Shown here: in pieces, positions 1 through 14,100 of the stretch | Position numbering within the stretch: position 1 is the first letter of the stretch | How the letters are laid out: the number at the start of each line of letters is the position of its first letter | From: Siphonodentalium dalli | Taxonomy: Eukaryota; Mollusca; Scaphopoda; Gadilida; Siphonodentaliidae | Direction: 5' to 3' | DNA: 64,000 nucleotides | NCBI GenBank assembly: GCA_032622095.1 | Contig: CP136068.1 | Location: forward strand, 11,887,729 to 11,951,728 | Position numbers and translations under genes: made by a program | The notes under the pieces: generated by a model | Told to the model about the DNA's origin: nothing | What the model saw: only the letters and a program-made list of their open reading frames with translations | The model's database searches: none

Positions 1-127
1 ATCTGGGACTATTTCTTTGCGCGGGCAAACAACGCAGCGTTGTGTGAAACGTCATCGCATGCCTTATAGAAGTTGATGTTAGTTTCGCGTCCCATTTGTT
101 GATTTAAGTATGTTTTGTCAAGGTTTT

Positions 128-312
128 GGATCATGTAATAAATAGAATCTACAACTCGTCTCAAGATTATAGCGGAATTTATAAAACTCGTCCAGTAAAT
201 TAGGTCTGGACCGAGCCAAAGGCTCGGTCCAGACCTAATTTACTGGACTCGTTTTGTAAATTCCGCTATAAACTGGGGACTCGTTGTAGATCCTCTATTT
301 ATTACATGATCC
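128..312. mobile_element. Fold-back (palindromic) MITE-like element, copy 1
   Basis: The left arm (128-217) and right arm (221-312) are near-perfect reverse complements of about 90 bases around a 3-base AAA loop at 218-220. The innermost stem reads GGTCTGGACCGAGCC and its complement; the outer end is GGATCATGTAATAAATAGA. Such long hairpins are typical of non-autonomous fold-back elements. No target duplication or transposase is visible. A stem this stable may also hinder sequencing and assembly. Confidence 0.75.
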
Positions 313-667
313 TACCGTTATTCCATTCAATAAACCCATTCTATAAATTGTGATATTAAACGTTCGTTTAATAACAGGAAATAGTGCCAGGTGACCTTTG
401 ACTTCCGGTTTGTGGTTTCGTGACATTTCGTACGCTACGTCTCAAAATACTATGGTTTCCAATTTTTTTGTCAACAAACTATGATGAATGAAGAGTTTGA
501 AAAGTATTGTCATTAAATATACGCCATATAGTCTTTATTTATCTGGGACTATTTCTTTGCGCGGGCAAACAACGCAGCGTTGTGTGAAACGTCATCGCAT
601 GCCTTATAGAAGTTGATGTTAGTTTCGCGTCCCATTTGTTGATTTAAGTATGTTTTGTCAAGGTTTT

Positions 668-852
668 GGATCATGTAATAAATAGAATCTACAACTCGTC
701 TCAAGATTATAGCGGAATTTATAAAACTCGTCCAGTAAATTAGGTCTGGACCGAGCCAAAGGCTCGGTCCAGACCTAATTTACTGGACTCGTTTTGTAAA
801 TTCCGCTATAAACTGGGGACTCGTTGTAGATCCTCTATTTATTACATGATCC
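668..852. mobile_element. Fold-back (palindromic) MITE-like element, copy 2
   Basis: This is the same palindrome as at 128-312, carried in the second 540-base unit exactly 540 bases downstream. It is not an independent insertion. Confidence 0.7.
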
Positions 853-930
853 TACCGTTATTCCATTCAATAAACCCATTCTATAAATTGTGATATTAAA
901 CGTTCGTTTAATAACAGGAAATAGTGCCAG

Positions 931-1030
931 NNNNNNNNNNNNNNNNNNNNNNNNNNNNNNNNNNNNNNNNNNNNNNNNNNNNNNNNNNNNNNNNNNNNNN
1001 NNNNNNNNNNNNNNNNNNNNNNNNNNNNNN
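931..1030. other. Assembly gap (100 Ns)
   Basis: Exactly 100 unknown bases separate the 540-base tandem unit from the 39-base array. A round 100 is the usual placeholder for a gap of unknown size, so the true left edge of the giant array is not seen and any reading frame across this point is meaningless. Confidence 0.98.
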
Positions 1031-2110
1031 AGAAACATACGATTAGTTCCGTTCAACGTGTTCATTAATAGAAACATACGATTAGTTCCGTTCAACTCGT
1101 TCATTAATAGAAACATATGATTAGTTCCGTTAAACGTGTTCATTACTAGAAACATACGATTAGTTCCGTTCAACGTGTCCATTAATATAAACATATGATT
1201 AGTTCCGTTAAACGTGTTCATTAATATAAACATACGATTAGTTCCGTTCAACGTGTTCATTAATATAAACATACGATTAGTTCCGTTCAACGTGTTCATT
1301 ACTATAAACATATGATTAGTTCCGTTCAACGTGTTCATTACTATAAACACATGAGTAGTTCCGTTAAACGTGTTCATTAATATAAACATACGATTAGTTC
1401 CGTTCAACGTGTTCATTACTATAAACACATGAGTAGTTCCGTTAAACGCGTTCATTAATATAAACATACGATTAGTTCCGTTCAACGTGTTCATTACTAG
1501 AAACATACGATTAGTTCCGTTCAACGTGTTCATTACTATAACCATATGATTAGTTCCGTTAAACGCGTTCATTACTAGAAACATACGATTAGTTCCGTTC
1601 AACGTGTTCATTACTATAAACATATGATTAGTTCCGTTCAACGTGTTCATTACTAGAAACATACGATTAGTTCCGTTCAACGTGTTCATTACTATAAACA
1701 TATGATTAGTTCCGTTCAACTTGTTCATTACTATAAACATATGATTAGTTCCGTTAAACGCGTTCATTAATAGAAACACATGAGTAGTTCCGTTCAACGT
1801 GTTCATTACTAGAAACACATGATTAGTTCCGTTTAACGCGTTCATTAATAGAAACATATGATTAGTTCCGTTCAACGTGTTCATTAATAGAAACATATGA
1901 TTAGTTCCGTTCAACGTGTTCATTACTAGAAACACATGATTAGTTCCGTTTAACGCGTTCATTAATAGAAACATATGATTAGTTCCGTTCAGCGTGTTCA
2001 TTAATAGAAACATATGATTAGTTCCGTTCAACGTGTTCATTACCAGAAACACATGATTAGTTCCGTACAATGTGTTCATTAATAGAAACATATGATTAGT
2101 TCCGTTAAAC

Positions 2111-5100
2111 GTGCTATAATTACCAGAAACATACGTTTAGTTCCGTTCAACGTGTTCATTACTAGAAACACATGATTAGTTCCGTACAATGTGTTCATTA
2201 ATAGAAACATATGATTAGTTCCGTTAAACGTGCTATAATTACCAGAAACATACCTTTAGTTCCGTTCAACGTGTTCATTACTAGAAACACATGATTAGTT
2301 CCGTTTAACGCGTTCATTAATAGAAACATATGATTAGTTCCGTTCAGCGTGTTCATTACCAAAAACATACGTTTATTTCCGTTCAACGTGTTCATTACCA
2401 GAAACACATGATTAGTTCCGTACAATGTGTTCATTAATAGAAACATATGATTAGTTCCGTTAAACGTGCTATAATTACCAGAAACATACGTTTAGTTCCG
2501 TTCAACGTGTTCATTACTAGTAACATATGATTAGTTCCGTTCAACGCGTTCATTAATATAAACATATGATTAGTTCTGTTAAACGTGTTCATTAATAGAA
2601 ATATATGATTAGTTCCGTTAAACGCGTTCATTACTATAAACATATGATTAGTTCCGTTAAACGCGTTCATTAATATAAACATGTGATTAGTTCCGTTAAA
2701 CGCGTTCATTACTATAAACATATGATTAGTTCCGTTAAACGCGTTCATTACTATAAACATATGATTAGTTCCGTTAAACGCGTTCATTAATATAAACATG
2801 TGATTAGTTCCGTTAAACGTGTTCATTACTAGAAACACATGATTAGTTCCGTACAATGTGTTCATTAATATAAACACATGATTAGATCCGTTCAACGTGT
2901 TCATTACTAGAAACATACGTTTAGTTCCGTTCAACGTGTTCATTACTAGAAACACATGATTAGTTCAGTTCAACATGTCCATTACCAGAAACATACGTTT
3001 AGTTCCGTTCAACGCGTTCATTACTATAAACATATGATTAGTTCCGTTAAACGCGTTCATTAATAGAAACATATGACTAGTTCCGTTCAACGTGTTCATT
3101 ACTAGAAACATACGATTAGTTCCGTTCAACGTGTTCATTACTATAAACATATGATTAGTTCCGTTAAACGCGTTCATTACTAGAAACATAAGAGTAGTTC
3201 CGTTCAACGTGTTCATTACTAGAAATATAAGATTAGTTCCGTTCAACGTGTTCATTACTAGAATCATACGATTAGTTCCGTCCAACGTGTTCATTACTAT
3301 AAACATATGACTAGTTCCGTTAAACGCGTTCATTACTATAAACATATGATTAGTTCCGTTCAACGTGTTCATGAATATAAACATACGTTTAGTTCCGTTC
3401 AACGTGTTCATTACCAGAAACATACGATTAGTTCCGTTCAACGTGTTCATTACTATTAACATATGATTAGTTCCGTTCAACGCGTTCATTACTATAAACA
3501 TATGATTAGTTCCGTTAAACGCGTTCATTACTAGAAACATACGATTAGTTCCGTTCAACGCGTTCATTAATATAAACATATGATTAGTTCTGTTAAACGT
3601 GTTCATTAATAGAAATATATGATTAGTTCCGTTAAACGCGTTCATTACTATAAACATATGATTAGTTCCGTTAAACGCGTTCATTAATATAAACATGTGA
3701 TTAGTTCCGTTAAACGTGTTCATTACTAGAAACATACGATTAGTTCCGTTCAACGCGTTCATTAATAGAAACATATGATTAGTTCCGTTCAACGTGTTCA
3801 TAAATAGAAACATACGATTAGTTCCGTTCAACGTGTTCATTAATAGAAACATACGATTAGTTCCGTTCAACTCGTTCATTAATAGAAACATATGATTAGT
3901 TCCGTTAAACGTGTTCATTACTAGAAACATACGATTAGTTCCGTTCAACGTGTCCATTAATATAAACATATGATTAGTTCCGTTAAACGTGTTCATTAAT
4001 ATAAACATACGATTAGTTCCGTTCAACGTGTTCATTAATATAAACATACGATTAGTTCCGTTCAACGTGTTCATTACTATAAACATATGATTAGTTCCGT
4101 TCAACGTGTTCATTACTATAAACACATGAGTAGTTCCGTTAAACGTGTTCATTAATATAAACATACGATTAGTTCCGTTCAACGTGTTCATTACTATAAA
4201 CACATGAGTAGTTCCGTTAAACGCGTTCATTAATATAAACATACGATTAGTTCCGTTCAACGTGTTCATTACTAGAAACATACGATTAGTTCCGTTCAAC
4301 GTGTTCATTACTATAACCATATGATTAGTTCCGTTAAACGCGTTCATTACTAGAAACATACGATTAGTTCCGTTCAACGTGTTCATTACTATAAACATAT
4401 GATTAGTTCCGTTCAACGTGTTCATTACTAGAAACATACGATTAGTTCCGTTCAACTTGTTCATTACTAGAAACATATGATTAGTTCCGTTAAACGCGTT
4501 CATTAATAGAAACACATGAGTAGTTCCGTTCAACGTGTTCATTACTAGAAACACATGATTAGTTCCGTTTAACGCGTTCATTAATAGAAACATATGATTA
4601 GTTCCGTTCAACGTGTTCATTAATAGAAACATATGATTAGTTCCGTTCAACGTGTTCATTACTAGAAACACATGATTAGTTCCGTTTAACGCGTTCATTA
4701 ATAGAAACATATGATTAGTTCCGTTCAGCGTGTTCATTAATAGAAACATATGATTAGTTCCGTTCAACGTGTTCATTACCAGAAACACATGATTAGTTCC
4801 GTACAATGTGTTCATTAATAGAAACATATGATTAGTTCCGTTAAACGTGCTATAATTACCAGAAACATACGTTTAGTTCCGTTCAACGTGTTCATTACTA
4901 GAAACACATGATTAGTTCCGTACAATGTGTTCATTAATAGAAACATATGATTAGTTCCGTTAAACGTGCTATAATTACCAGAAACATACCTTTAGTTCCG
5001 TTCAACGTGTTCATTACTAGAAACACATGATTAGTTCCGTTTAACGCGTTCATTAATAGAAACATATGATTAGTTCCGTTCAGCGTGTTCATTACCAAAA

Positions 5101-8100
5101 ACATACGTTTATTTCCGTTCAACGTGTTCATTACCAGAAACACATGATTAGTTCCGTACAATGTGTTCATTAATAGAAACATATGATTAGTTCCGTTAAA
5201 CGTGCTATAATTACCAGAAACATACGTTTAGTTCCGTTCAACGTGTTCATTACTAGTAACATATGATTAGTTCCGTTCAACGCGTTCATTAATATAAACA
5301 TATGATTAGTTCTGTTAAACGTTTTCATTAATAGAAATATATGATTAGTTCCGTTAAACGCGTTCATTACTATAAACATATGATTAGTTCCGTTAAACGC
5401 GTTCATTAATATAAACATGTGATTAGTTCCGTTAAACGCGTTCATTACTATAAACATATGATTAGTTCCGTTAAACGCGTTCATTACTATAAACATATGA
5501 TTAGTTCCGTTAAACGCGTTCATTAATATAAACATGTGATTAGTTCCGTTAAACGTGTTCATTACTAGAAACACATGATTAGTTCCGTACAATGTGTTCA
5601 TTAATATAAACACATGATTAGATCCGTTCAACGTGTTCATTACTAGAAACATACGTTTAGTTCCGTTCAACGTGTTCATTACTAGAAACACATGATTAGT
5701 TCAGTTCAACATGTCCATTACCAGAAACATACGTTTAGTTCCGTTCAACGCGTTCATTACTATAAACATATGATTAGTTCCGTTAAACGCGTTCATTAAT
5801 AGAAACATATGACTAGTTCCGTTCAACGTGTTCATTACTAGAAACATACGATTAGTTCCGTTCAACGTGTTCATTACTATAAACATATGATTAGTTCCGT
5901 TAAACGCGTTCATTACTAGAAACATAAGATTAGTTCCGTTCAACGTGTTCATTACTAGAAATATAAGATTAGTTCCGTTCAACGTGTTCATTACTAGAAT
6001 CATACGATTAGTTCCGTCCAACGTGTTCATTACTATAAACATATGACTAGTTCCGTTAAACGCGTTCATTACTATAAACATATGATTAGTTCCGTTCAAC
6101 GTGTTCATTAATATAAACATACGTTTAGTTCCGTTCAACGTGTTCATTACCAGAAACATACGATTAGTTCCGTTCAACGTGTTCATTACTATTAACATAT
6201 GATTAGTTCCGTTCAACGCGTTCATTACTATAAACATATAATTAGTTCCGTTAAACGCGTTCATTACTAGAAACATACGATTAGTTCCGTTCAACGCGTT
6301 CATTAATATAAACATATGATTAGTTCTGTTAAACGTGTTCATTAATAGAAATATATGATTAGTTCCGTTAAACGCGTTCATTACTATAAACATATGATTA
6401 GTTCCGTTAAACGCGTTCATTAATATAAACATGTGATTAGTTCCGTTAAACGTGTTCATTACTAGAAACATACGATTAGTTCCGTTCAACGCGTTCATTA
6501 ATAGAAACATATGATTAGTTCCGTTCAACGTGTTCATAAATAGAAACATACGATTAGTTCCGTTCAACGTGTTCATTAATAGAAACATACGATTAGTTCC
6601 GTTCAACTCGTTCATTAATAGAAACATATGATTAGTTCCGTTAAACGTGTTCATTACTAGAAACATACGATTAGTTCCGTTCAACGTGTCCATTAATATA
6701 AACATATGATTAGTTCCGTTAAACGTGTTCATTAATATAAACATACGATTAGTTCCGTTCAACGTGTTCATTAATATAAACATACGATTAGTTCCGTTCA
6801 ACGTGTTCATTACTATAAACATATGATTAGTTCCGTTCAACGTGTTCATTACTATAAACACATGAGTAGTTCCGTTAAACGTGTTCATTAATATAAACAT
6901 ACGATTAGTTCCGTTCAACGTGTTCATTACTATAAACACATGAGTAGTTCCGTTAAACGCGTTCATTAATATAAACATACGATTAGTTCCGTTCAACGTG
7001 TTCATTACTAGAAACATACGATTAGTTCCGTTCAACGTGTTCATTACTATAACCATATGATTAGTTCCGTTAAACGCGTTCATTACTAGAAACATACGAT
7101 TAGTTCCGTTCAACGTGTTCATTACTATAAACATATGATTAGTTCCGTTCAACGTGTTCATTACTAGAAACATACGATTAGTTCCGTTCAACGTGTTCAT
7201 TACTATAAACATATGATTAGTTCCGTTCAACTTGTTCATTACTATAAACATATGATTAGTTCCGTTAAACGCGTTCATTAATAGAAACACATGAGTAGTT
7301 CCGTTCAACGTGTTCATTACTAGAAACACATGATTAGTTCCGTTTAACGCGTTCATTAATAGAAACATATGATTAGTTCCGTTCAACGTGTTCATTAATA
7401 GAAACATATGATTAGTTCCGTTCAACGTGTTCATTACTAGAAACACATGATTAGTTCCGTTTAACGCGTTCATTAATAGAAACATATGATTAGTTCCGTT
7501 CAGCGTGTTCATTAATAGAAACATATGATTAGTTCCGTTCAACGTGTTCATTACCAGAAACACATGATTAGTTCCGTACAATGTGTTCATTAATAGAAAC
7601 ATATGATTAGTTCCGTTAAACGTGCTATAATTACCAGAAACATACGTTTAGTTCCGTTCAACGTGTTCATTACTAGAAACACATGATTAGTTCCGTACAA
7701 TGTGTTCATTAATAGAAACATATGATTAGTTCCGTTAAACGTGCTATAATTACCAGAAACATACCTTTAGTTCCGTTCAACGTGTTCATTACTAGAAACA
7801 CATGATTAGTTCCGTTTAACGCGTTCATTAATAGAAACATATGATTAGTTCCGTTCAGCGTGTTCATTACCAAAAACATACGTTTATTTCCGTTCAACGT
7901 GTTCATTACCAGAAACACATGATTAGTTCCGTACAATGTGTTCATTAATAGAAACATATGATTAGTTCCGTTAAACGTGCTATAATTACCAGAAACATAC
8001 GTTTAGTTCCGTTCAACGTGTTCATTACTAGTAACATATGATTAGTTCCGTTCAACGCGTTCATTAATATAAACATATGATTAGTTCTGTTAAACGTGTT

Positions 8101-11100
8101 CATTAATAGAAATATATGATTAGTTCCGTTAAACGCGTTCATTACTATAAACATATGATTAGTTCCGTTAAACGCGTTCATTAATATAAACATGTGATTA
8201 GTTCCGTTAAACGCGTTCATTACTATAAACATATGATTAGTTCCGTTAAACGCGTTCATTACTATAAACATATGATTAGTTCCGTTAAACGCGTTCATTA
8301 ATATAAACATGTGATTAGTTCCGTTAAACGTGTTCATTACTAGAAACACATGATTAGTTCCGTACAATGTGTTCATTAATATAAACACATGATTAGATCC
8401 GTTCAACGTGTTCATTACTAGAAACATACGTTTAGTTCCGTTCAACGTGTTCATTACTAGAAACACATGATTAGTTCAGTTCAACATGTCCATTACCAGA
8501 AACATACGTTTAGTTCCGTTCAACGCGTTCATTACTATAAACATATGATTAGTTCCGTTAAACGCGTTCATTAATAGAAACATATGACTAGTTCCGTTCA
8601 ACGTGTTCATTACTAGAAACATACGATTAGTTCCGTTCAACGTGTTCATTACTATAAACATATGATTAGTTCCGTTAAACGCGTTCATTACTAGAAACAT
8701 AAGAGTAGTTCCGTTCAACGTGTTCATTACTAGAAATATAAGATTAGTTCCGTTCAACGTGTTCATTACTAGAATCATACGATTAGTTCCGTCCAACGTG
8801 TTCATTACTATAAACATATGACTAGTTCCGTTAAACGCGTTCATTACTATAAACATATGATTAGTTCCGTTCAACGTGTTCATGAATATAAACATACGTT
8901 TAGTTCCGTTCAACGTGTTCATTACCAGAAACATACGATTAGTTCCGTTCAACGTGTTCATTACTATTAACATATGATTAGTTCCGTTCAACGCGTTCAT
9001 TACTATAAACATATGATTAGTTCCGTTAAACGCGTTCATTACTAGAAACATACGATTAGTTCCGTTCAACGCGTTCATTAATATAAACATATGATTAGTT
9101 CTGTTAAACGTGTTCATTAATAGAAATATATGATTAGTTCCGTTAAACGCGTTCATTACTATAAACATATGATTAGTTCCGTTAAACGCGTTCATTAATA
9201 TAAACATGTGATTAGTTCCGTTAAACGTGTTCATTACTAGAAACATACGATTAGTTCCGTTCAACGCGTTCATTAATAGAAACATATGATTAGTTCCGTT
9301 CAACGTGTTCATAAATAGAAACATACGATTAGTTCCGTTCAACGTGTTCATTAATAGAAACATACGATTAGTTCCGTTCAACTCGTTCATTAATAGAAAC
9401 ATATGATTAGTTCCGTTAAACGTGTTCATTACTAGAAACATACGATTAGTTCCGTTCAACGTGTCCATTAATATAAACATATGATTAGTTCCGTTAAACG
9501 TGTTCATTAATATAAACATACGATTAGTTCCGTTCAACGTGTTCATTAATATAAACATACGATTAGTTCCGTTCAACGTGTTCATTACTATAAACATATG
9601 ATTAGTTCCGTTCAACGTGTTCATTACTATAAACACATGAGTAGTTCCGTTAAACGTGTTCATTAATATAAACATACGATTAGTTCCGTTCAACGTGTTC
9701 ATTACTATAAACACATGAGTAGTTCCGTTAAACGCGTTCATTAATATAAACATACGATTAGTTCCGTTCAACGTGTTCATTACTAGAAACATACGATTAG
9801 TTCCGTTCAACGTGTTCATTACTATAACCATATGATTAGTTCCGTTAAACGCGTTCATTACTAGAAACATACGATTAGTTCCGTTCAACGTGTTCATTAC
9901 TATAAACATATGATTAGTTCCGTTCAACGTGTTCATTACTAGAAACATACGATTAGTTCCGTTCAACGTGTTCATTACTATAAACATATGATTAGTTCCG
10001 TTCAACTTGTTCATTACTAGAAACATATGATTAGTTCCGTTAAACGCGTTCATTAATAGAAACACATGAGTAGTTCCGTTCAACGTGTTCATTACTAGAA
10101 ACACATGATTAGTTCCGTTTAACGCGTTCATTAATAGAAACATATGATTAGTTCCGTTCAACGTGTTCATTAATATAAACATACGATTAGTTCCGTTCAA
10201 CGTGTTCATTACTAGAAACACATGATTAGTTCCGTTTAACGCGTTCATTAATAGAAACATATGATTAGTTCCGTTCAGCGTGTTCATTAATATAAACATA
10301 CGATTAGTTCCGTTCAACGCGTTCATTAATATAAACATACGATTAGTTCCGTTAAACATGTTCATTAATAGAAACATGATAAGTTCCGTTAAACGTGCTA
10401 TAATTACCAGAAACATACGTTTAGTTCCGTTCAACGTGTTCATTACTAGAAACACATGATTAGTTCCGTTTAACGCGTTCATTAATAGAAACATACGATT
10501 AGTTCCGTTAAACGTGTTCATTAATAGAAACATATGATTAGTTCCGTTAAACGTGTTCATTAATAGAAACATATGATTAGTTCCGTTCAGCGTGTTCATT
10601 ACCAGAAACATACGTTTATTTCCGTTCAACGTGTTCATTACCAGAAACACATGATTAGTTCCGTACAATGTGTTCATTAATATAAACACATGATTAGATC
10701 CGTTCAACGTGTTCATTACTAGAAACATACGTTTAGTTCCGTTCAACGTGTTCATTACTAGAAACACATGATTAGTTCAGTTCAACATGTCCATTACCAG
10801 AAACATACGTTTAGTTCCGTTCAACGCGTTCATTACTATAAACATATGATTAGTTCCGTTAAACGCGTTCATTAATAGAAACATATGACTAGTTCCGTTC
10901 AACGTGTTCATTACTAGAAACATACGATTAGTTCCGTTCAACGTGTTCATTACTATAAACATATGATTAGTTCCGTTAAACGCGTTCATTACTAGAAACA
11001 TAAGATTAGTTCCGTTCAACGTGTTCATTACTAGAAATATAAGATTAGTTCCGTTCAACGTGTTCATTACTAGAATCATACGATTAGTTCCGTCCAACGT

Positions 11101-14100
11101 GTTCATTACTATAAACATATGACTAGTTCCGTTAAACGCGTTCATTACTATAAACATATGATTAGTTCCGTTCAACGTGTTCATTAATATAAACATACGT
11201 TTAGTTTCGTTCAACGTGTTCATTACCAGAAACATACGATTAGTTCCGTTCAACGTGTTCATTACTATTAACATATGATTAGTTCCGTTCAACGCGTTCA
11301 TTACTATAAACATATGATTAGTTCCGTTAAACGCGTTCATTACTAGAAACATACGATTAGTTCCGTTCAACGCGTTCATTAATATAAACATATGATTAGT
11401 TCTGTTAAACGTGTTCATTAATATAAATATATGATTAGTTCAGTTAAACGCGTTCATTACTATAAACATATGATTAGTTCCGTTAAACGCGTTCATTAAT
11501 ATAAACATGTGATTAGTTCCGTTAAACGTGTTCATTACTAGAAACATACGATTAGTTCCGTTCAACGCGTTCATTAATAGAAACATATGATTAGTTCCGT
11601 TCAACGTGTTCATTAATAGAAACATACGATTAGTTCCGTTCAACGTGTTCATTAATAGAAACATACGATTAGTTCCGTTCAACTCGTTCATTAATAGAAA
11701 CATATGATTAGTTCCGTTAAACGTATTCATTACTAGAAACATACGATTAGTTCCGTTCAACGTGTCCATTAATATAAACATATGATTAGTTCCGTTAAAC
11801 GTGTTCATTAATATAAACATACGATTAGTTCCGTTCAACGTGTTCATTAATATAAACATACGATTAGTTCCGTTCAACGTGTTCATTACTATAAACGTAT
11901 GATTAGTTCCGTTCAATGTGTTCATTACTATAAACACATGAGTAGTTCCGTTAAACGTGTTCATTAATATAAACATACGATTAGTTCCGTTCAACGTGTT
12001 CATTAATATAAACATACGATTAGTTCCGTTCAACGTGTTCATTACTATAAACACATGAGTAGTTCCGTTAAACGCGTTCATTAATATAAACATACGATTA
12101 GTTCCGTTCAACGTGTTCATTACTAGAAACATACGATTAGTTCCGTTCAACGTGTTCATTACTATAACCATATGATTAGTTCCGTTAAACGCGTTCATTA
12201 CTAGAAACATACGATTAGTTCCGTTCAACGTGTTCATTACTATAAACATATGATTAGTTCCGTTCAACGTGTTCATTACTAGAAACATACGATTAGTTCC
12301 GTTCAACGTGTTCATTACTATAAACATATGATTAGTTCCGTTCAACTTGTTCATTACTAGAAACATATGATTAGTTCCGTTAAACGCGTTCATTAATAGA
12401 AACACATGAGTAGTTCCGTTCAACGTGTTCATTACTAGAAACACATGATTAGTTCCGTTTAACGCGTTCATTAATAGAAACATATGATTAGTTCCGTTCA
12501 ACGTGTTCATTAATAGAAACATATGATTAGTTCCGTTCAACGTGTTCATTACTAGAAACACATGATTAGTTCCGTTTAACGCGTTCATTAATAGAAACAT
12601 ATGATTAGTTCCGTTCAGCGTGTTCATTAATAGAAACATATGATTAGTTCCGTTCAACGTGTTCATTACCAGAAACACATGATTAGTTCCGTACAATGTG
12701 TTCATTAATATAAACATATGATTAGTTCCGTTAAACGTGCTATAATTACCAGAAACATACGTTTAGTTCCGTTCAACGTGTTCATTACTAGAAACACATG
12801 ATTAGTTCCGTACAATGTGTTCATTAATAGAAACATATGATTAGTTCCGTTAAACGTGCTATAATTACCAGAAACATACCTTTAGTTCCGTTCAACGTGT
12901 TCATTACTAGAAACACATGATTAGTTCCGTTTAACGCGTTCATTAATAGAAACATATGATTAGTTCCGTTCAGCGTGTTCATTACCAAAAACATACGTTT
13001 ATTTCCGTTCAACGTGTTCATTACCAGAAACACATGATTAGTTCCGTACAATGTGTTCATTAATAGAAACATATGATTAGTTCCGTTAAACGTGCTATAA
13101 TTACCAGAAACATACGTTTAGTTCCGTTCAACGTGTTCATTACTATTAACATATGATTAGTTCCGTTCAACGCGTTCATTAATATAAACATGTGATTAGT
13201 TCCGTTAAACGTGTTCATTACTAGAAACACATGATTAGTTCCGTACAATGTGTTCATTAATATAAACACATGATTAGATCCGTTCAACGTGTTCATTACT
13301 AGAAACATACGTTTAGTTCCGTTCAACGTGTTCATTACTAGAAACACATGATTAGTTCAGTTCAACATGTCCATTACCAGAAACATACGTTTAGTTCCGT
13401 TCAACGCGTTCATTACTATAAACATATGATTAGTTCCGTTAAACGCGTTCATTAATAGAAACATATGACTAGTTCCGTTCAAAGTGTTCATTACTAGAAA
13501 CATACGATTAGTTCCGTTCAACGTGTTCATTACTATAAACATATGATTAGTTCCGTTAAACGCGTTCATTACTAGAAACATAAGATTAGTTCCGTTCAAC
13601 GTGTTCATTACTAGAAATATAAGATTAGTTCCGTTCAACGTGTTCATTACTAGAATCATACGATTAGTTCCGTCCAACGTGTTCATTACTATAAACATAT
13701 GACTAGTTCCGTTAAACGCGTTCATTACTATAAACATATGATTAGTTCCGTTCAACGTGTTCATTAATATAAACATACGTTTAGTTCCGTTCAACGTGTT
13801 CATTACCAGAAACATACGATTAGTTCCGTTCAACGTGTTCATTACTATTAACATATGATTAGTTCCGTTCAACGCGTTCATTACTATAAACATATGATTA
13901 ATTCCGTTAAACGCGTTCATTACTAGAAACATACGATTAGTTCCGTTCAACGCGTTCATTAATATAAACATATGATTAGTTCTGTTAAACGTGTTCATTA
14001 ATAGAAATATATGATTAGTTCCGTTAAACGCGTTCATTACTATAAACATATGATTAGTTCCGTTAAACGCGTTCATTAATATAAACATGTGATTAGTTCC

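Larger units (their letters stand above)
1..930. repeat. 540-base unit in tandem (one full copy plus 390 bases), truncated by a gap
   Basis: Bases 541-930 repeat bases 1-390 with no difference I could see, giving a 540-base period. The second copy runs straight into the run of Ns. Each copy contains a long palindrome (listed separately); the remaining ~350 bases of the unit show no coding potential or known element. Because the copies are identical and end at an assembly gap, a collapsed or artificially duplicated contig end is as likely as a genuine recent tandem duplication. Confidence 0.9.
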
